Origin: JBBAFB01 sp041655595
GTDB lineage: Bacteria; Bacillota; DULZ01
NCBI GenBank assembly: GCA_041655595.1
Contig: JBBAFB010000020.1
Span: 1-21,300 of the forward strand
Length of the DNA: 21,300 nt
Reading direction: 5' to 3'
A program made the position numbers and the translations under genes. Shown here one piece after another: positions 1 to 6,929 of the stretch (positions within the stretch are counted from its first letter, which is position 1; each line of letters opens with the position of its first letter). The notes under the pieces are model-generated. The model did no database searches, was not told the DNA's origin, and saw nothing but the letters and a program-made list of their open reading frames with translations.

Positions 1-127
1 CTGCTGCACTAGGATCTAGAGTGCCGCCATGACCTATTTTTTTGATCTTAAATAATTTCCTTAACCAGCTGACTACATCGTGAGATGTCAGTCCCGGTGG
101 CTTTAAAAGATTTATAAAACCGTTAAT
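1..127 (-). CDS. truB: tRNA pseudouridine(55) synthase TruB, N-terminal 42 codons only, AUU start
   Basis: TruB converts U55 of tRNA to pseudouridine in the cytoplasm. Reading the minus strand from 127 gives a peptide that opens NGFINLLKPPGLTSHDVV after the initiator and reaches GHGGTLDPSAA at the window edge. Both stretches are hallmark TruB sequence, and Asp38 in GGTLDP matches the family's catalytic aspartate. The rest of the gene lies beyond position 1. The start is unusual. The frame is closed by a TGA at 136-134, and between it and the conserved NGF there are only ACT, TTA and ATT codons. No ATG, GTG or TTG occurs in frame anywhere in the 42 visible codons. An AGGTGA Shine-Dalgarno at 139-134 sits 6 bases before the ATT at 127-125, so AUU is the likely initiator. 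That ATT shares base 127 with the nrnA stop codon, which suggests translational coupling. Confidence 0.93.
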   Translation of the reverse strand, partial: MNGFINLLKPPGLTSHDVVSWLRKLFKIKKIGHGGTLDPSAA

Positions 128-1074
128 TAAAGTTCACCTGCCTGTTTCCGGCACATACTTACCACCTTGGCTACACTTTCCCCCCAACTACCCTTTAGTG
201 TACAGCCAGCCGCATTTTTATGCCCGCCACCGCCAAAATGTTCCGCTATGGTATTAACGTCAACAGCACCGCCGGATCTTAAACTTACGCGTATTTCATT
301 AGGGGTCGCTTCCTTAAAAAACAGGCCCACCTCCACCCCTTTAATGGACCCGGGGTAATTAACCAAACCCTCTAATTCCTCTTCCTTTACATCAAGGTTC
401 TCCAATTCAAGAAAATTTAATCCTGCCCACGCTACCTTGCCTCCTGTAGAAAGCTGCAGGGAATTAAGGGTTAAGCCCAAGGCTTTGAGTGCGTTTAATG
501 ATTTGTTTCCATGAACATTTCCACTAATTTCAGCCGGGTTAGCCCCCAGCTTTGCTAATTCCGCTGCTATCATCAACACTTGGGGGGATGTATTGCCGTG
601 CCGAAAAAAACCCGTATCAGTTGCAGTGGCCATATCTAAATCAATTAACACCTTTAATTCTTTTAAAAGTAACAAAACCATTTCTCCTGTTGCCGCTGCT
701 TGAGGTTCAACCCAGTTAAGATCCGCAAAATATTTATTGCTAGGATGGTGGTCTATATTAATGCTGGTGCAATTTTGTAAAATATCATCGGAAAAAGCCC
801 CTACCCTTTCCCACTCGGTACTGTCCAAAGCTATTATTGCTTCCGGTTGCCATCCCAGGTAGGAAGGGGTCAAAATATTGCCGGTGCCCGCTAAAAATTT
901 ATACATTTCCGGTACTGTATCCTTTAACATAATCACTGTCCTGATGCCCAAACTCTGTAAACCTTTCTCCAAGGCAAGTGCGGACCCTATGGCATCTCCA
1001 TCCGGCCGCTCATGAGCCGTTATCAAAACACTTTTAATCTGTTTTAAAAAACCGGCTATTTCACTATGCATCAT
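127..1074 (-). CDS. nrnA: DHH-family nanoRNase/pAp phosphatase NrnA
   Basis: NrnA degrades very short RNA oligonucleotides and dephosphorylates 3'-phosphoadenosine 5'-phosphate in Bacillota that lack Orn. From the start chosen here (315 aa) the protein shows HERPDGDAIGS near residue 21 and DHH at about 108-110, which are the Mn-binding motifs of the DHH domain. A C-terminal DHHA1 domain carries GGGGHKNAAG. The frame stays open upstream to 1146, but that extension runs through rbfA. The tandem ATG at 1074 and 1071, preceded by GGGGAAGGG, gives the usual family length, so I take 1074. The gene overlaps rbfA by 11 bases, and its stop overlaps the truB start by one base, so the three are likely translationally coupled. 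The assignment is firm; only the choice between the two ATGs is open. Confidence 0.95.
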   Translation of the reverse strand: MMHSEIAGFLKQIKSVLITAHERPDGDAIGSALALEKGLQSLGIRTVIMLKDTVPEMYKFLAGTGNILTPSYLGWQPEAIIALDSTEWERVGAFSDDILQNCTSINIDHHPSNKYFADLNWVEPQAAATGEMVLLLLKELKVLIDLDMATATDTGFFRHGNTSPQVLMIAAELAKLGANPAEISGNVHGNKSLNALKALGLTLNSLQLSTGGKVAWAGLNFLELENLDVKEEELEGLVNYPGSIKGVEVGLFFKEATPNEIRVSLRSGGAVDVNTIAEHFGGGGHKNAAGCTLKGSWGESVAKVVSMCRKQAGEL

Positions 1075-1423
1075 TTTGCCCTTCCCCGGACTGCATTTTT
1101 GATAAAATCTCTGCAATCTTTGCCCCATGTCTAATGGAGTCGTCAAAGTGAAAAGACAGTTCCGGTGAATTTCTTAACTTTATACGTTGGCTAATTTCTT
1201 TTCTGATATACCCAGCAGCTTGATCAAGCCCCTCCATAGTTTTCTTAATTGCTTCCTCATTCCCGTAAACACTTACATAAACCTTTGCATGACGGAAATC
1301 CGGCGTAACATCTACCCCGGTCAGAGAGACAAAACCCACTCTGGGGTCCTTGATGGTATCTTTAATAATGCTAGCTATTTCTCTTTTAATTTCCTCTTCC
1401 ACTCGTCGAGTACGATAACTCAT
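1064..1423 (-). CDS. rbfA: 30S ribosome-binding factor RbfA
   Basis: RbfA is a small KH-type protein that binds the immature 30S subunit and helps finish the 5' end of 16S rRNA. The 119-aa product has the family's usual length and signature: an N-terminal helix rich in Arg and Glu (RTRRVEEEIKREIASII), then DPRVGFVSLTGVDVTPDFRHAKVYVSV, of which the central DVTPDFRHAKVYVSV is the typical KH-like core, and a final segment with RIKLRNSPELSFHFD. An AAGGAGG Shine-Dalgarno lies 8 bases before the ATG. It follows infB after about 20 bases and overlaps nrnA, in the standard nusA-infB operon order. No terminator is visible between it and its neighbours. Confidence 0.97.
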   Translation of the reverse strand: MSYRTRRVEEEIKREIASIIKDTIKDPRVGFVSLTGVDVTPDFRHAKVYVSVYGNEEAIKKTMEGLDQAAGYIRKEISQRIKLRNSPELSFHFDDSIRHGAKIAEILSKMQSGEGQNDA

Positions 1424-1444
1424 AGTTATTGCCTCCTTAAGTAG

Positions 1445-3826
1445 TTATAGTTCCCGCCTAATTTCTTCAATTTCAAAGGCCTCAATGATATCCCCTTCTT
1501 TAATGTCATTGAAACCTTCAATATCAATACCGCATTCAAATCCTTGCATCACTTCTTTGACATCGTCTTTAAATCTTTTAAGGGAACTTAAATGACCCTC
1601 GTAGACAACAACGCCATCCCTAATTACTCTTACCTGGGCCCTATTTGTGATCTTGCCTTCGACCACATAGCTTCCTGCAACCATACCTACCTTTGGAACC
1701 TTAATTAAAGCTCTGACTTCTGCCTGACCTAAAATTACTTCTTTTAAGTCCGGAGCCAATAACCCCGACATAGCTGCTTTAATGTCATCTATAACTTCAT
1801 AAATAACTCTGTATAATCGTATCTCAACACTTTCTAGCTCAGCTACTTTTCTGGCATTATTATCAGGCCGGACATTAAAGCCTATGATAATAGCGTGGGA
1901 GGCGGTAGCCAGCATTACATCTGTTTCTGAGATGGCACCCACACCATTATGAATAATATTCACTTCCACTTCTTCTGTGTTGAGTCCCTCCAAAGATTGC
2001 TTCAAGGCCTCCGCTGAACCATGAACATCACTTTTTAGAATTAAATTTAACTCTTTCGCTCCATCAGAATCCATTTGTTTAAATAGATCCTCAAGTCGTG
2101 TCTTCCTAGCTTCCTTAAACTCAGCCTCTTTTCTGTCAATCTCCCTTTGGGTTGCAATTTCTTTGGCTAGTTTTTCATCCAAAACAACATCAAAAATATC
2201 ACCCGGCTCGGGAACAGAAGCTAAACCAAGAATCTCCACAGGTGTTGAAGGTAGGGCTTCTTTGATTTTATTCCCTTTATCATCAAACATAGCTCTGACT
2301 TTGCCAAAAACATTTCCGGTAACTAAGTTATCGCCAACCCTAAGGGTGCCCTTTTGTACCAGCATAGTAGCTACAGTACCCCTATTTTTATCTAATTGGG
2401 CTTCAATAACGATCCCCCTAGCTAATCGATTGGGATTTGCTTTTAATTCACCCATTTCAGCAACCAAAATAATCATCTCGAGCAATTGTTCTAGACCCTG
2501 CTTTTGCTTTGCGGAGACAGGTACGAAAATCGTATCTCCACCCCACTCCTCAGCTATCAGACCATGTTCCGTAAGCTGTTGTTTAATTCTCTCGCTATTG
2601 GCAGTCGGCTTGTCAATTTTGTTAATCGCTACCACTATCGGAACCTGGGCAGCCTTACAATGGTTGATAGCCTCAATGGTTTGAGGCATTACACCATCAT
2701 CCGCAGCAACAACCAAAATAGCTATATCAGTGGCACCTGCACCCCTGGCACGCATGGAGGTAAAAGCCTCGTGACCGGGTGTATCCAAAAATGTAATTCT
2801 TTTAGTATTTGCCATGACTTGATAAGCACCTATATGCTGTGTAATTCCCCCTGCTTCTGAAGCCGTAACATTTGCCTTTCGTATGGCATCTAACAGAGAG
2901 GTTTTCCCGTGGTCAACATGACCCATAACCGTAACAACCGGTGGCCGCGAAACCAAAGAATCCTCCGGATCAATTATATCATCTATTTCCGTAATAGGCT
3001 TTTCAATTTTAACATCAACTTCAATGCCAAATTCACTGGACAGTATCACTACTGTATCCGCATCTATTTCTTGATTCAAGGTCGCCACTATCCCAAGCTC
3101 AAAAAGGGTTTTGATTACAACATTAGCTGTTTTACCCATTCTTTTCGCTAACTCTTGTACACTAATAGTTTGACCCACGGTAATTTTTTTAACTTGGGAA
3201 GACTGTTGGGCAGGTGAACTTACGGCTCTTCCACCCCTTCTGCCTTTCTGAATTGTTTTATAATCACTTTTTTCTTCTTTTTTCGGAGCCCGACCTTTTC
3301 TTCTAACGGAAGCCTTATCAGCAATTTCATCACCTGCTTTTTTGGGCTCTTTACTGGTTAGTACTTTTGAGTTTAAATTTTTTACTCGTTCTTCCGCTTT
3401 AAACTTTTTTTCTACCTTCTCTGATTTAGGAACGAAAGCTTGCCCACTTTTGTTTGCAACTCCGGAAACTGTTGAATCTTTTCCCTTGGGCCCTTCTTTA
3501 CCTGTCTCTTTTAAAACTCTTTTTTCTTTAGGCCCTTTAGGTACTTTAACCCTGCTATCTGTCGTTTCACTTGATTTGCTTTCTCCAACTGGTTTCATGG
3601 TAACTTCTTTTTTTACTTCCTGTGCTACTTCAGATCGCGTTGGCTGTGGTTCTTTACTTGGAAGGGCATCAGGATTAAAAAATTTTTCTATTGCATCTAA
3701 TTGTTCTTTTTCCAGTATACTCATGTGGGATTTCACTTCTATACCTATTCTGCTCAAAACTACTAACATATCCTTACTGTTCATCTTTTTTTCTCTTGCC
3801 AACTCATACACTCTTTTTTTTGACAT
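1445..3826 (-). CDS. infB: translation initiation factor IF-2
   Basis: IF-2 is the GTPase that places initiator fMet-tRNA on the 30S subunit and promotes subunit joining. The 793-aa protein starts with an IF2_N module (residues 1-50, MSKKRVYELAREKKM). A long Lys/Glu/Ser-rich, low-complexity linker follows (about 55-215), then a second IF2_N module (about 218-272). The GTPase domain has G1 GHVDHGKTS at 302-310, the GGITQHIGAY switch at 326-335, DTPGH at 348-352, NKID at 402-405 and a later SAK. The C-terminal half holds the usual EF-Tu-like and fMet-tRNA-binding domains. The ATG at 3826 is preceded by GGGGGTGA. The gene begins 15 bases after ylxQ. The lysine-rich linker is the normal variable part of the family, and I see no frameshift. 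Confidence 0.98.
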   Translation of the reverse strand: MSKKRVYELAREKKMNSKDMLVVLSRIGIEVKSHMSILEKEQLDAIEKFFNPDALPSKEPQPTRSEVAQEVKKEVTMKPVGESKSSETTDSRVKVPKGPKEKRVLKETGKEGPKGKDSTVSGVANKSGQAFVPKSEKVEKKFKAEERVKNLNSKVLTSKEPKKAGDEIADKASVRRKGRAPKKEEKSDYKTIQKGRRGGRAVSSPAQQSSQVKKITVGQTISVQELAKRMGKTANVVIKTLFELGIVATLNQEIDADTVVILSSEFGIEVDVKIEKPITEIDDIIDPEDSLVSRPPVVTVMGHVDHGKTSLLDAIRKANVTASEAGGITQHIGAYQVMANTKRITFLDTPGHEAFTSMRARGAGATDIAILVVAADDGVMPQTIEAINHCKAAQVPIVVAINKIDKPTANSERIKQQLTEHGLIAEEWGGDTIFVPVSAKQKQGLEQLLEMIILVAEMGELKANPNRLARGIVIEAQLDKNRGTVATMLVQKGTLRVGDNLVTGNVFGKVRAMFDDKGNKIKEALPSTPVEILGLASVPEPGDIFDVVLDEKLAKEIATQREIDRKEAEFKEARKTRLEDLFKQMDSDGAKELNLILKSDVHGSAEALKQSLEGLNTEEVEVNIIHNGVGAISETDVMLATASHAIIIGFNVRPDNNARKVAELESVEIRLYRVIYEVIDDIKAAMSGLLAPDLKEVILGQAEVRALIKVPKVGMVAGSYVVEGKITNRAQVRVIRDGVVVYEGHLSSLKRFKDDVKEVMQGFECGIDIEGFNDIKEGDIIEAFEIEEIRREL

Positions 3827-3841
3827 AAATTCACCCCCGAA

Positions 3842-4180
3842 TTAATCCATACCTGCCTGCTCCTTTATCAATTTAATGATGCCACCCGCTAATTGTCTGT
3901 CAGTGATACCTACTACTGCACGCTGTGATTTGCCGATAGCCAACCCCAAATCCAACTTACTGCCTGCACAAAGCAAAAAAATTTTCTTTCTTTTGCTTTG
4001 AAAAATATAGTAATCAATCAATTCTTGGGAGGCATCCCCAGCCAAAACAATTAAATAAATATTTCCCTTCCTTAGCCTATCTCTGGTCGCATTATCACCG
4101 GCCGTTAGTTTTCCTGATTTGGCAGCGAAACCCAGTAAGGCTTCAATCGGTTGAAATGGATATATTGTCAAATTGTTCAC
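3842..4180 (-). CDS. ylxQ: YlxQ, L7Ae-family RNA-binding protein
   Basis: This is a small L7Ae/L30e-fold protein of the nusA-infB operon, expected to bind kink-turn-like RNA; its cellular role is poorly defined. The sequence shows the family pattern LLGFAAKSGKLTAGDNA near the N-terminus, a hydrophobic strand IYLIVLAGDAS, and a C-terminal LGLAIGKSQRAVVGITD that includes the usual turn before the last helix. The frame is open from a TTG at 4207. I prefer the GTG at 4180 (112 aa) because a GGAGG lies 9 bases before it and the shorter protein matches the family length. It overlaps the 3' end of ylxR by 38 bases, and its Shine-Dalgarno lies inside ylxR, so coupled translation is likely. A further TTG three codons downstream is the alternative start. 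Confidence 0.88.
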   Translation of the reverse strand: MNNLTIYPFQPIEALLGFAAKSGKLTAGDNATRDRLRKGNIYLIVLAGDASQELIDYYIFQSKRKKIFLLCAGSKLDLGLAIGKSQRAVVGITDRQLAGGIIKLIKEQAGMD

Positions 4181-4430
4181 GAAGCTGTTCCTCCACTTCC
4201 TGATCAATGTTTATCTCCAGCGCCTTTTCCAAACTCTTGTTATCAATTGCTTTTAAAAAGCAACGATGTTGCTTGCAAATATAAGCACCTCTGCCGGATT
4301 TTTTTCCCGTTTCATCTAATAAAACTTGCCCCTCCGGTGTGCGAACAATCCTTATCAAATCTCTTTTGTTCATTTTTTGCCTGCATGCAACGCACATTCT
4401 CAGCGGTATTTTGCGAACCTTGGCCATCAT
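4143..4430 (-). CDS. ylxR: YlxR (DUF448) RNA-binding protein
   Basis: YlxR is a small nucleic-acid-binding protein encoded directly after nusA. The homologue in Bacillus has been linked to RNase P modulation and to wider transcriptional effects. The 95-aa product has the diagnostic order RMCVACRQK (Cys13, Cys16), RDLIRIVRTPEG, LDETGKKSGRGAYIC and a further Cys pair in YICKQHRC. Its ATG overlaps the nusA stop in the arrangement ATGA, and an AAGGTGA precedes it. A second ATG follows immediately and could also serve. The C-terminal 20 or so residues are acidic and overlap the start of ylxQ. The family call is firm; the molecular role rests on homologues, not on this sequence. Confidence 0.93.
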   Translation of the reverse strand: MMAKVRKIPLRMCVACRQKMNKRDLIRIVRTPEGQVLLDETGKKSGRGAYICKQHRCFLKAIDNKSLEKALEINIDQEVEEQLREQFDNISISTD

Positions 4431-5500
4431 TCTTCACCTTTTTTTTCTTCAGCATTACTAATCAATTCCATCACCTGGGAATCGCTTTTAATATCTATCT
4501 TCCAGCCGGTTAATTTTGCTGCTAGACGAGCGTTTTGTCCCTCTTTTCCAATGGCTAATGATAATTGAAAGTCGGGAACCAAAACCCGCGCTGTCTTTTC
4601 CGTCCCCTCAATTATAACAGATATTGCTTTCGCAGGACTCAAGGCGTTTGATACGAAAACAACGGGATCTGAAGACCACTTTACTATATCTACTTTTTCA
4701 CCCCTTAACTCATTGACAATGGTTTGTACCCTAGCTCCTTTTGGTCCCACGCAAGCACCCACCGGGTCCACATTCTCATCCTTGGAATGAACAGCGATCT
4801 TTGACCTGCTCCCCGCTTCCCTTGCAATGGACTTAATCTCAACAGTCCCGTCAGCAATTTCCGGGACCTCCAGTTCAAATAACCGTTTTAATAATCCCGG
4901 GTGTGAGCGGGAAACTATTATTTGCGGTCCCTTAGTGGTTTTCTTTACCTCTACTATATAAGCCTTTATACGATCGTGGGGACTATATTCTTCCCCCGGC
5001 ATTTGCTCTTGAGGTGAAAGTACTGCCTCCGCTTTTCCTAAGTCAATATAAACATGCCCTGCTTCTTGTCTCTGCACCGAACCGGTTATAATATCTTGCT
5101 CCCGATTAACATATTCATCATAAATAATATTGCGTTCCGCTTCCCGGATTCTTTGCACCACAACCTGCTTGGCTGTTTGTGCTGCAATACGGCCGAAATT
5201 CTTAGGCGTTACCTCGGTTTCAACTATATCTTCCAGGTCAAACTTTTTATTGATAGCACCGGCTTCCTCTAAAGAAATTTCAATTCTGCTGTCCTTCACT
5301 TCCTTTACGACTTGCCTTTTAGCATATACTTTCAACTGACCGGATTCACGATGTATTTCGACTCTAACATTTTGTAATGAACCAAAATTTTTTTTGTAGG
5401 CTGATATAAGAGCCGCTTCAATTGTTTCTAGCAGCACTTCTTTATCAATTCCTTTGTTAATTGCAATTTCATTCAGGGCTTCCAGAAATTCTGCATTCAT
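4427..5500 (-). CDS. nusA: transcription termination/antitermination factor NusA
   Basis: NusA binds RNA polymerase and nascent RNA and modulates pausing and intrinsic termination. From the ATG at 5500 (357 aa) the order is: RNAP-binding N-terminal domain (MNAEFLEALNEIA); an S1 domain starting near GSVQRQEAGHVYIDLGKAEA; KH1 with DPVGACVGPKGARVQTIV; and KH2 with LAIGKEGQNARLAAKLTGW. It ends soon after KH2 with a short acidic/lysine tail and has no C-terminal acidic repeats, as usual in Bacillota. The start is ambiguous: a TTG at 5506 lies 6 bases after AAGGAGG, whereas the conserved ATG lies 12 bases after it. I keep the ATG because it gives the canonical N-terminus. The stop overlaps ylxR. 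Its leader may be a target of NusA itself (see 6006-6151). Confidence 0.96.
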   Translation of the reverse strand: MNAEFLEALNEIAINKGIDKEVLLETIEAALISAYKKNFGSLQNVRVEIHRESGQLKVYAKRQVVKEVKDSRIEISLEEAGAINKKFDLEDIVETEVTPKNFGRIAAQTAKQVVVQRIREAERNIIYDEYVNREQDIITGSVQRQEAGHVYIDLGKAEAVLSPQEQMPGEEYSPHDRIKAYIVEVKKTTKGPQIIVSRSHPGLLKRLFELEVPEIADGTVEIKSIAREAGSRSKIAVHSKDENVDPVGACVGPKGARVQTIVNELRGEKVDIVKWSSDPVVFVSNALSPAKAISVIIEGTEKTARVLVPDFQLSLAIGKEGQNARLAAKLTGWKIDIKSDSQVMELISNAEEKKGEE

Positions 5501-5531
5501 CCCCAAACCATTCCTCCTTCTTCTCCCTTTA

Positions 5532-6005
5532 TTAAAAGCTTAATGATAAATGAACTACACTTACCAGTTTTTGAGGTATTATTACTTCCTCCTCTTTGAT
5601 TTTAAGTCTCAATGCTTCTGTGTCATAAGCAAGCAAAATGCCTTCGTGCTCCTTTTTACCATTGAAAGGCGCATACATTTTTACAGTAACGGGCTTACCA
5701 ATACTTCTCAAGAAATCCCTTTCCTTTTTCAAAGCCCTGGTTAACCCGGGCGATGACACTTCCAAAATGTAACTGCCCGGGAACAAAGCATCATTTTGAT
5801 CATGCTGATCCAACAGTTTGTCTGCTATTTTACTAACCCTTTCGCATTCATTCAAACCAATACCTTTATCTTGGTCTATATAAATTCGCAAATACCAGTT
5901 AGAGCCTTCTTTTAAGTACTCTACATCAACTAACTCGATGCCTAATTCTTCAATTGCGGGAGATATAATCGCGATGACTCTTTCGGCAATGCTTTTTTTT
6001 CCCAT
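5532..6005 (-). CDS. rimP: ribosome maturation factor RimP
   Basis: RimP binds the free 30S subunit and is needed for its maturation around S12. The 157-aa protein shows the family pattern: IIGPAIEELGIELVDVEY-like sequence at the N-terminus (here IISPAIEELGIELVDVEY), YLRIYIDQDKGIGLNECERVS, and the signature SYILEVSSPGLTRALKKERDF, followed by the small C-terminal SH3-like domain. AAAGGGG lies 7 bases before the ATG. It is the first gene of the nusA-infB operon, with a strong promoter about 150 bases upstream and a structured leader in between. nusA follows after about 30 bases. Confidence 0.96.
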   Translation of the reverse strand: MGKKSIAERVIAIISPAIEELGIELVDVEYLKEGSNWYLRIYIDQDKGIGLNECERVSKIADKLLDQHDQNDALFPGSYILEVSSPGLTRALKKERDFLRSIGKPVTVKMYAPFNGKKEHEGILLAYDTEALRLKIKEEEVIIPQKLVSVVHLSLSF

Positions 6006-6033
6006 AAAATCGCCCCTTTACTACTATTTATCC

Positions 6034-6141
6034 CTAATTAGTGTTTCCCGAGGGTTTGCCCTCATATACTGTTGCCAAAATACCATCACAATTAAATGAA
6101 AAAGTGGGTAAGTCACCCACTTGCTCCGAAGCTTTAGTCAT
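6034..6141 (-). CDS. possible 35-codon leader ORF upstream of rimP
   Basis: An ATG at 6141 opens a 35-codon frame that ends in TAG at 6034, with GGGG 5 bases before the ATG and the predicted transcription start about 10 bases upstream. The frame also continues upstream as a longer ORF into the 3' region of the glycosyltransferase, but that part lies before the promoter. The peptide is unrecognised, has no membrane segment and no run of a single amino acid. Its codons 7-13 (QVGDLPT) form most of the terminator-like hairpin, so translating ribosomes would disturb that structure. It could equally be a chance ORF. Confidence 0.3.
   Translation of the reverse strand: MTKASEQVGDLPTFSFNCDGILATVYEGKPSGNTN
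6091..6122 (-). terminator. intrinsic-terminator-like hairpin in the rimP leader
   Basis: Read on the minus strand, an 8-bp stem AAGTGGGT/ACCCACTT encloses a 5-base loop GACTT, and the 3' arm runs into TTTTTCATTT. The U-tract is short and interrupted by a C, a feature that makes termination weak and potentially NusA-dependent. It lies downstream of the operon promoter and upstream of rimP, so it would act on the operon's own transcript as well as on any read-through from the glycosyltransferase gene. Confidence 0.6.
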
Positions 6142-6150
6142 TTTAACCCC

Positions 6151-6186
6151 AATTAATAATATACCACAATTGTTAGTAACTGACAA
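6151..6186 (-). promoter_or_regulatory. sigma-A-type promoter of the rimP-nusA-infB operon
   Basis: On the minus strand TTGTCA (6186-6181) is separated by exactly 17 bases from TATATT (6163-6158). A TG one base before the -10 gives an extended -10 element. The expected start is near 6151. Both hexamers are one or two mismatches from consensus and the spacing is ideal, making this one of the best promoters in the window. Confidence 0.75.
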
Positions 6187-6236
6187 GAATTGCGTTTCAA
6201 ACAATTTTAAAAGCAACCGGATAATTGTTTGTACAA

Positions 6237-6869
6237 TTATTCGTCTATAGATAGACTCTTGGCTATTTCCCAATACATTTTCATTCTTGCCTGAAGACCC
6301 TTTACCAGACCCAACTTTTCTTCCTTCATGACATGTGACAGTTCCTTTAGTACCACTTCGGTATATTTAATACTGTGTTCGGCAACATATTTTGTAAGCT
6401 CCAGCTCTACCCCAAATCTAGCCATTTTTAAATTGTCCACCCTTTCCAGGAGGCTTTTTCTCACAACCCTTTGGCCTGATAAAAAAGGAGCCACAAGTTG
6501 AGCTAAATCGGTAGCTAAGCGGCCATGTTCAAAGATACCGATCACCATTTCTGTACCGCCATTTAGTATTGGTGCAAGTAATTGTTGAATATGGTTCTCA
6601 GTCAGACCTATTAAATCCGCATCTAGAAACAGGATGATGTCGCCCTGTGCTTCTTTTAATCCCAACATCATTGCTCCACCTTTTCCCATATTAATCGCGG
6701 ATTCTATTACCTTTACACCTAAATTTCTGGCAATTTCAGCTGTCCTATCGGTGGAACCGTCACTAACAACAAGAACTTCATTGATCTCCTTTATTTTTGT
6801 GAGAGGGAGAATCACATTAGCTATAGTGTTCTCTTCATTGTAAGCGGGAATGATTGCCGAAACTAACAT
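6237..6869 (-). CDS. GT2-family glycosyltransferase
   Basis: This is a soluble GT-A-fold glycosyltransferase that transfers a sugar from a nucleotide-sugar donor; donor and acceptor cannot be read from the sequence. The 210-aa protein has VSAIIPAYNEENTIANVI at the N-terminus, VVSDGSTDRTAEIA (nucleotide binding, about 35-47), NMGKGGAMMLGL (60-71) and the metal-binding DAD at 83-85. This is a minimal catalytic domain without transmembrane segments, so it is not a DPM1-type enzyme with a membrane tail. The C-terminal 60 residues are helical and charged. GGAGG lies 9 bases before the ATG. It sits between proS and the promoter of the rimP operon, where Bacillus has polC. It probably belongs to the upstream transcript. 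Confidence 0.85.
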   Translation of the reverse strand: MLVSAIIPAYNEENTIANVILPLTKIKEINEVLVVSDGSTDRTAEIARNLGVKVIESAINMGKGGAMMLGLKEAQGDIILFLDADLIGLTENHIQQLLAPILNGGTEMVIGIFEHGRLATDLAQLVAPFLSGQRVVRKSLLERVDNLKMARFGVELELTKYVAEHSIKYTEVVLKELSHVMKEEKLGLVKGLQARMKMYWEIAKSLSIDE

Positions 6870-6901
6870 AAAATTTAGCCTCCAACTAATATTTACTTCT
6901 C

Positions 6902-6929
6902 AAAACAATTATTAATCAATAATTGTTTT
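6902..6929 (-). terminator. AT-rich inverted repeat at the end of proS, weak terminator at best
   Basis: A perfect 12-bp inverted repeat (AAAACAATTATT / AATAATTGTTTT) with a 4-base loop overlaps the proS stop codon. It has only one G-C pair, and the T-run is part of the stem. It may mark the 3' end of some transcripts or stabilise mRNA, but the glycosyltransferase gene starts only about 30 bases further on. Confidence 0.3.

Larger units (their letters stand above)
6006..6151 (-). promoter_or_regulatory. structured leader of the rimP-nusA-infB operon
   Basis: From the predicted transcription start near 6151 the leader runs about 145 bases to the rimP ATG. It contains, in order: a small GCT-TCGG-AGC hairpin; the terminator-like hairpin at 6102-6122; a second hairpin with GAGGG and CCCTC arms around a 4-base loop at 6050-6063; and the rimP Shine-Dalgarno. 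A 35-codon ORF (6141-6034) spans both larger hairpins. The arrangement (promoter, terminator-like hairpin, operon) is seen directly. That it works as an attenuator is an inference, supported by the known autoregulation of nusA by transcription attenuation in Bacillus subtilis. Confidence 0.6.

Noticed and set aside
1075..1146. Upstream extension of nrnA by 24 codons
   Set aside because: It lies inside rbfA in another frame, does not match the family N-terminus, and a proper start with a Shine-Dalgarno exists at 1074.
3342..3845. A 167-codon plus-strand open frame opposite the N-terminal part of infB
   Set aside because: It mirrors the Lys/Glu-rich IF2 linker (hence Phe/Ser/Leu-rich) and has no independent evidence of being a gene.
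6034..6273. The 79-codon minus-strand frame that includes the leader ORF
   Set aside because: Its first half lies before the predicted transcription start and overlaps the end of the glycosyltransferase gene; only the 35-codon part inside the leader is kept as a low-confidence ORF.
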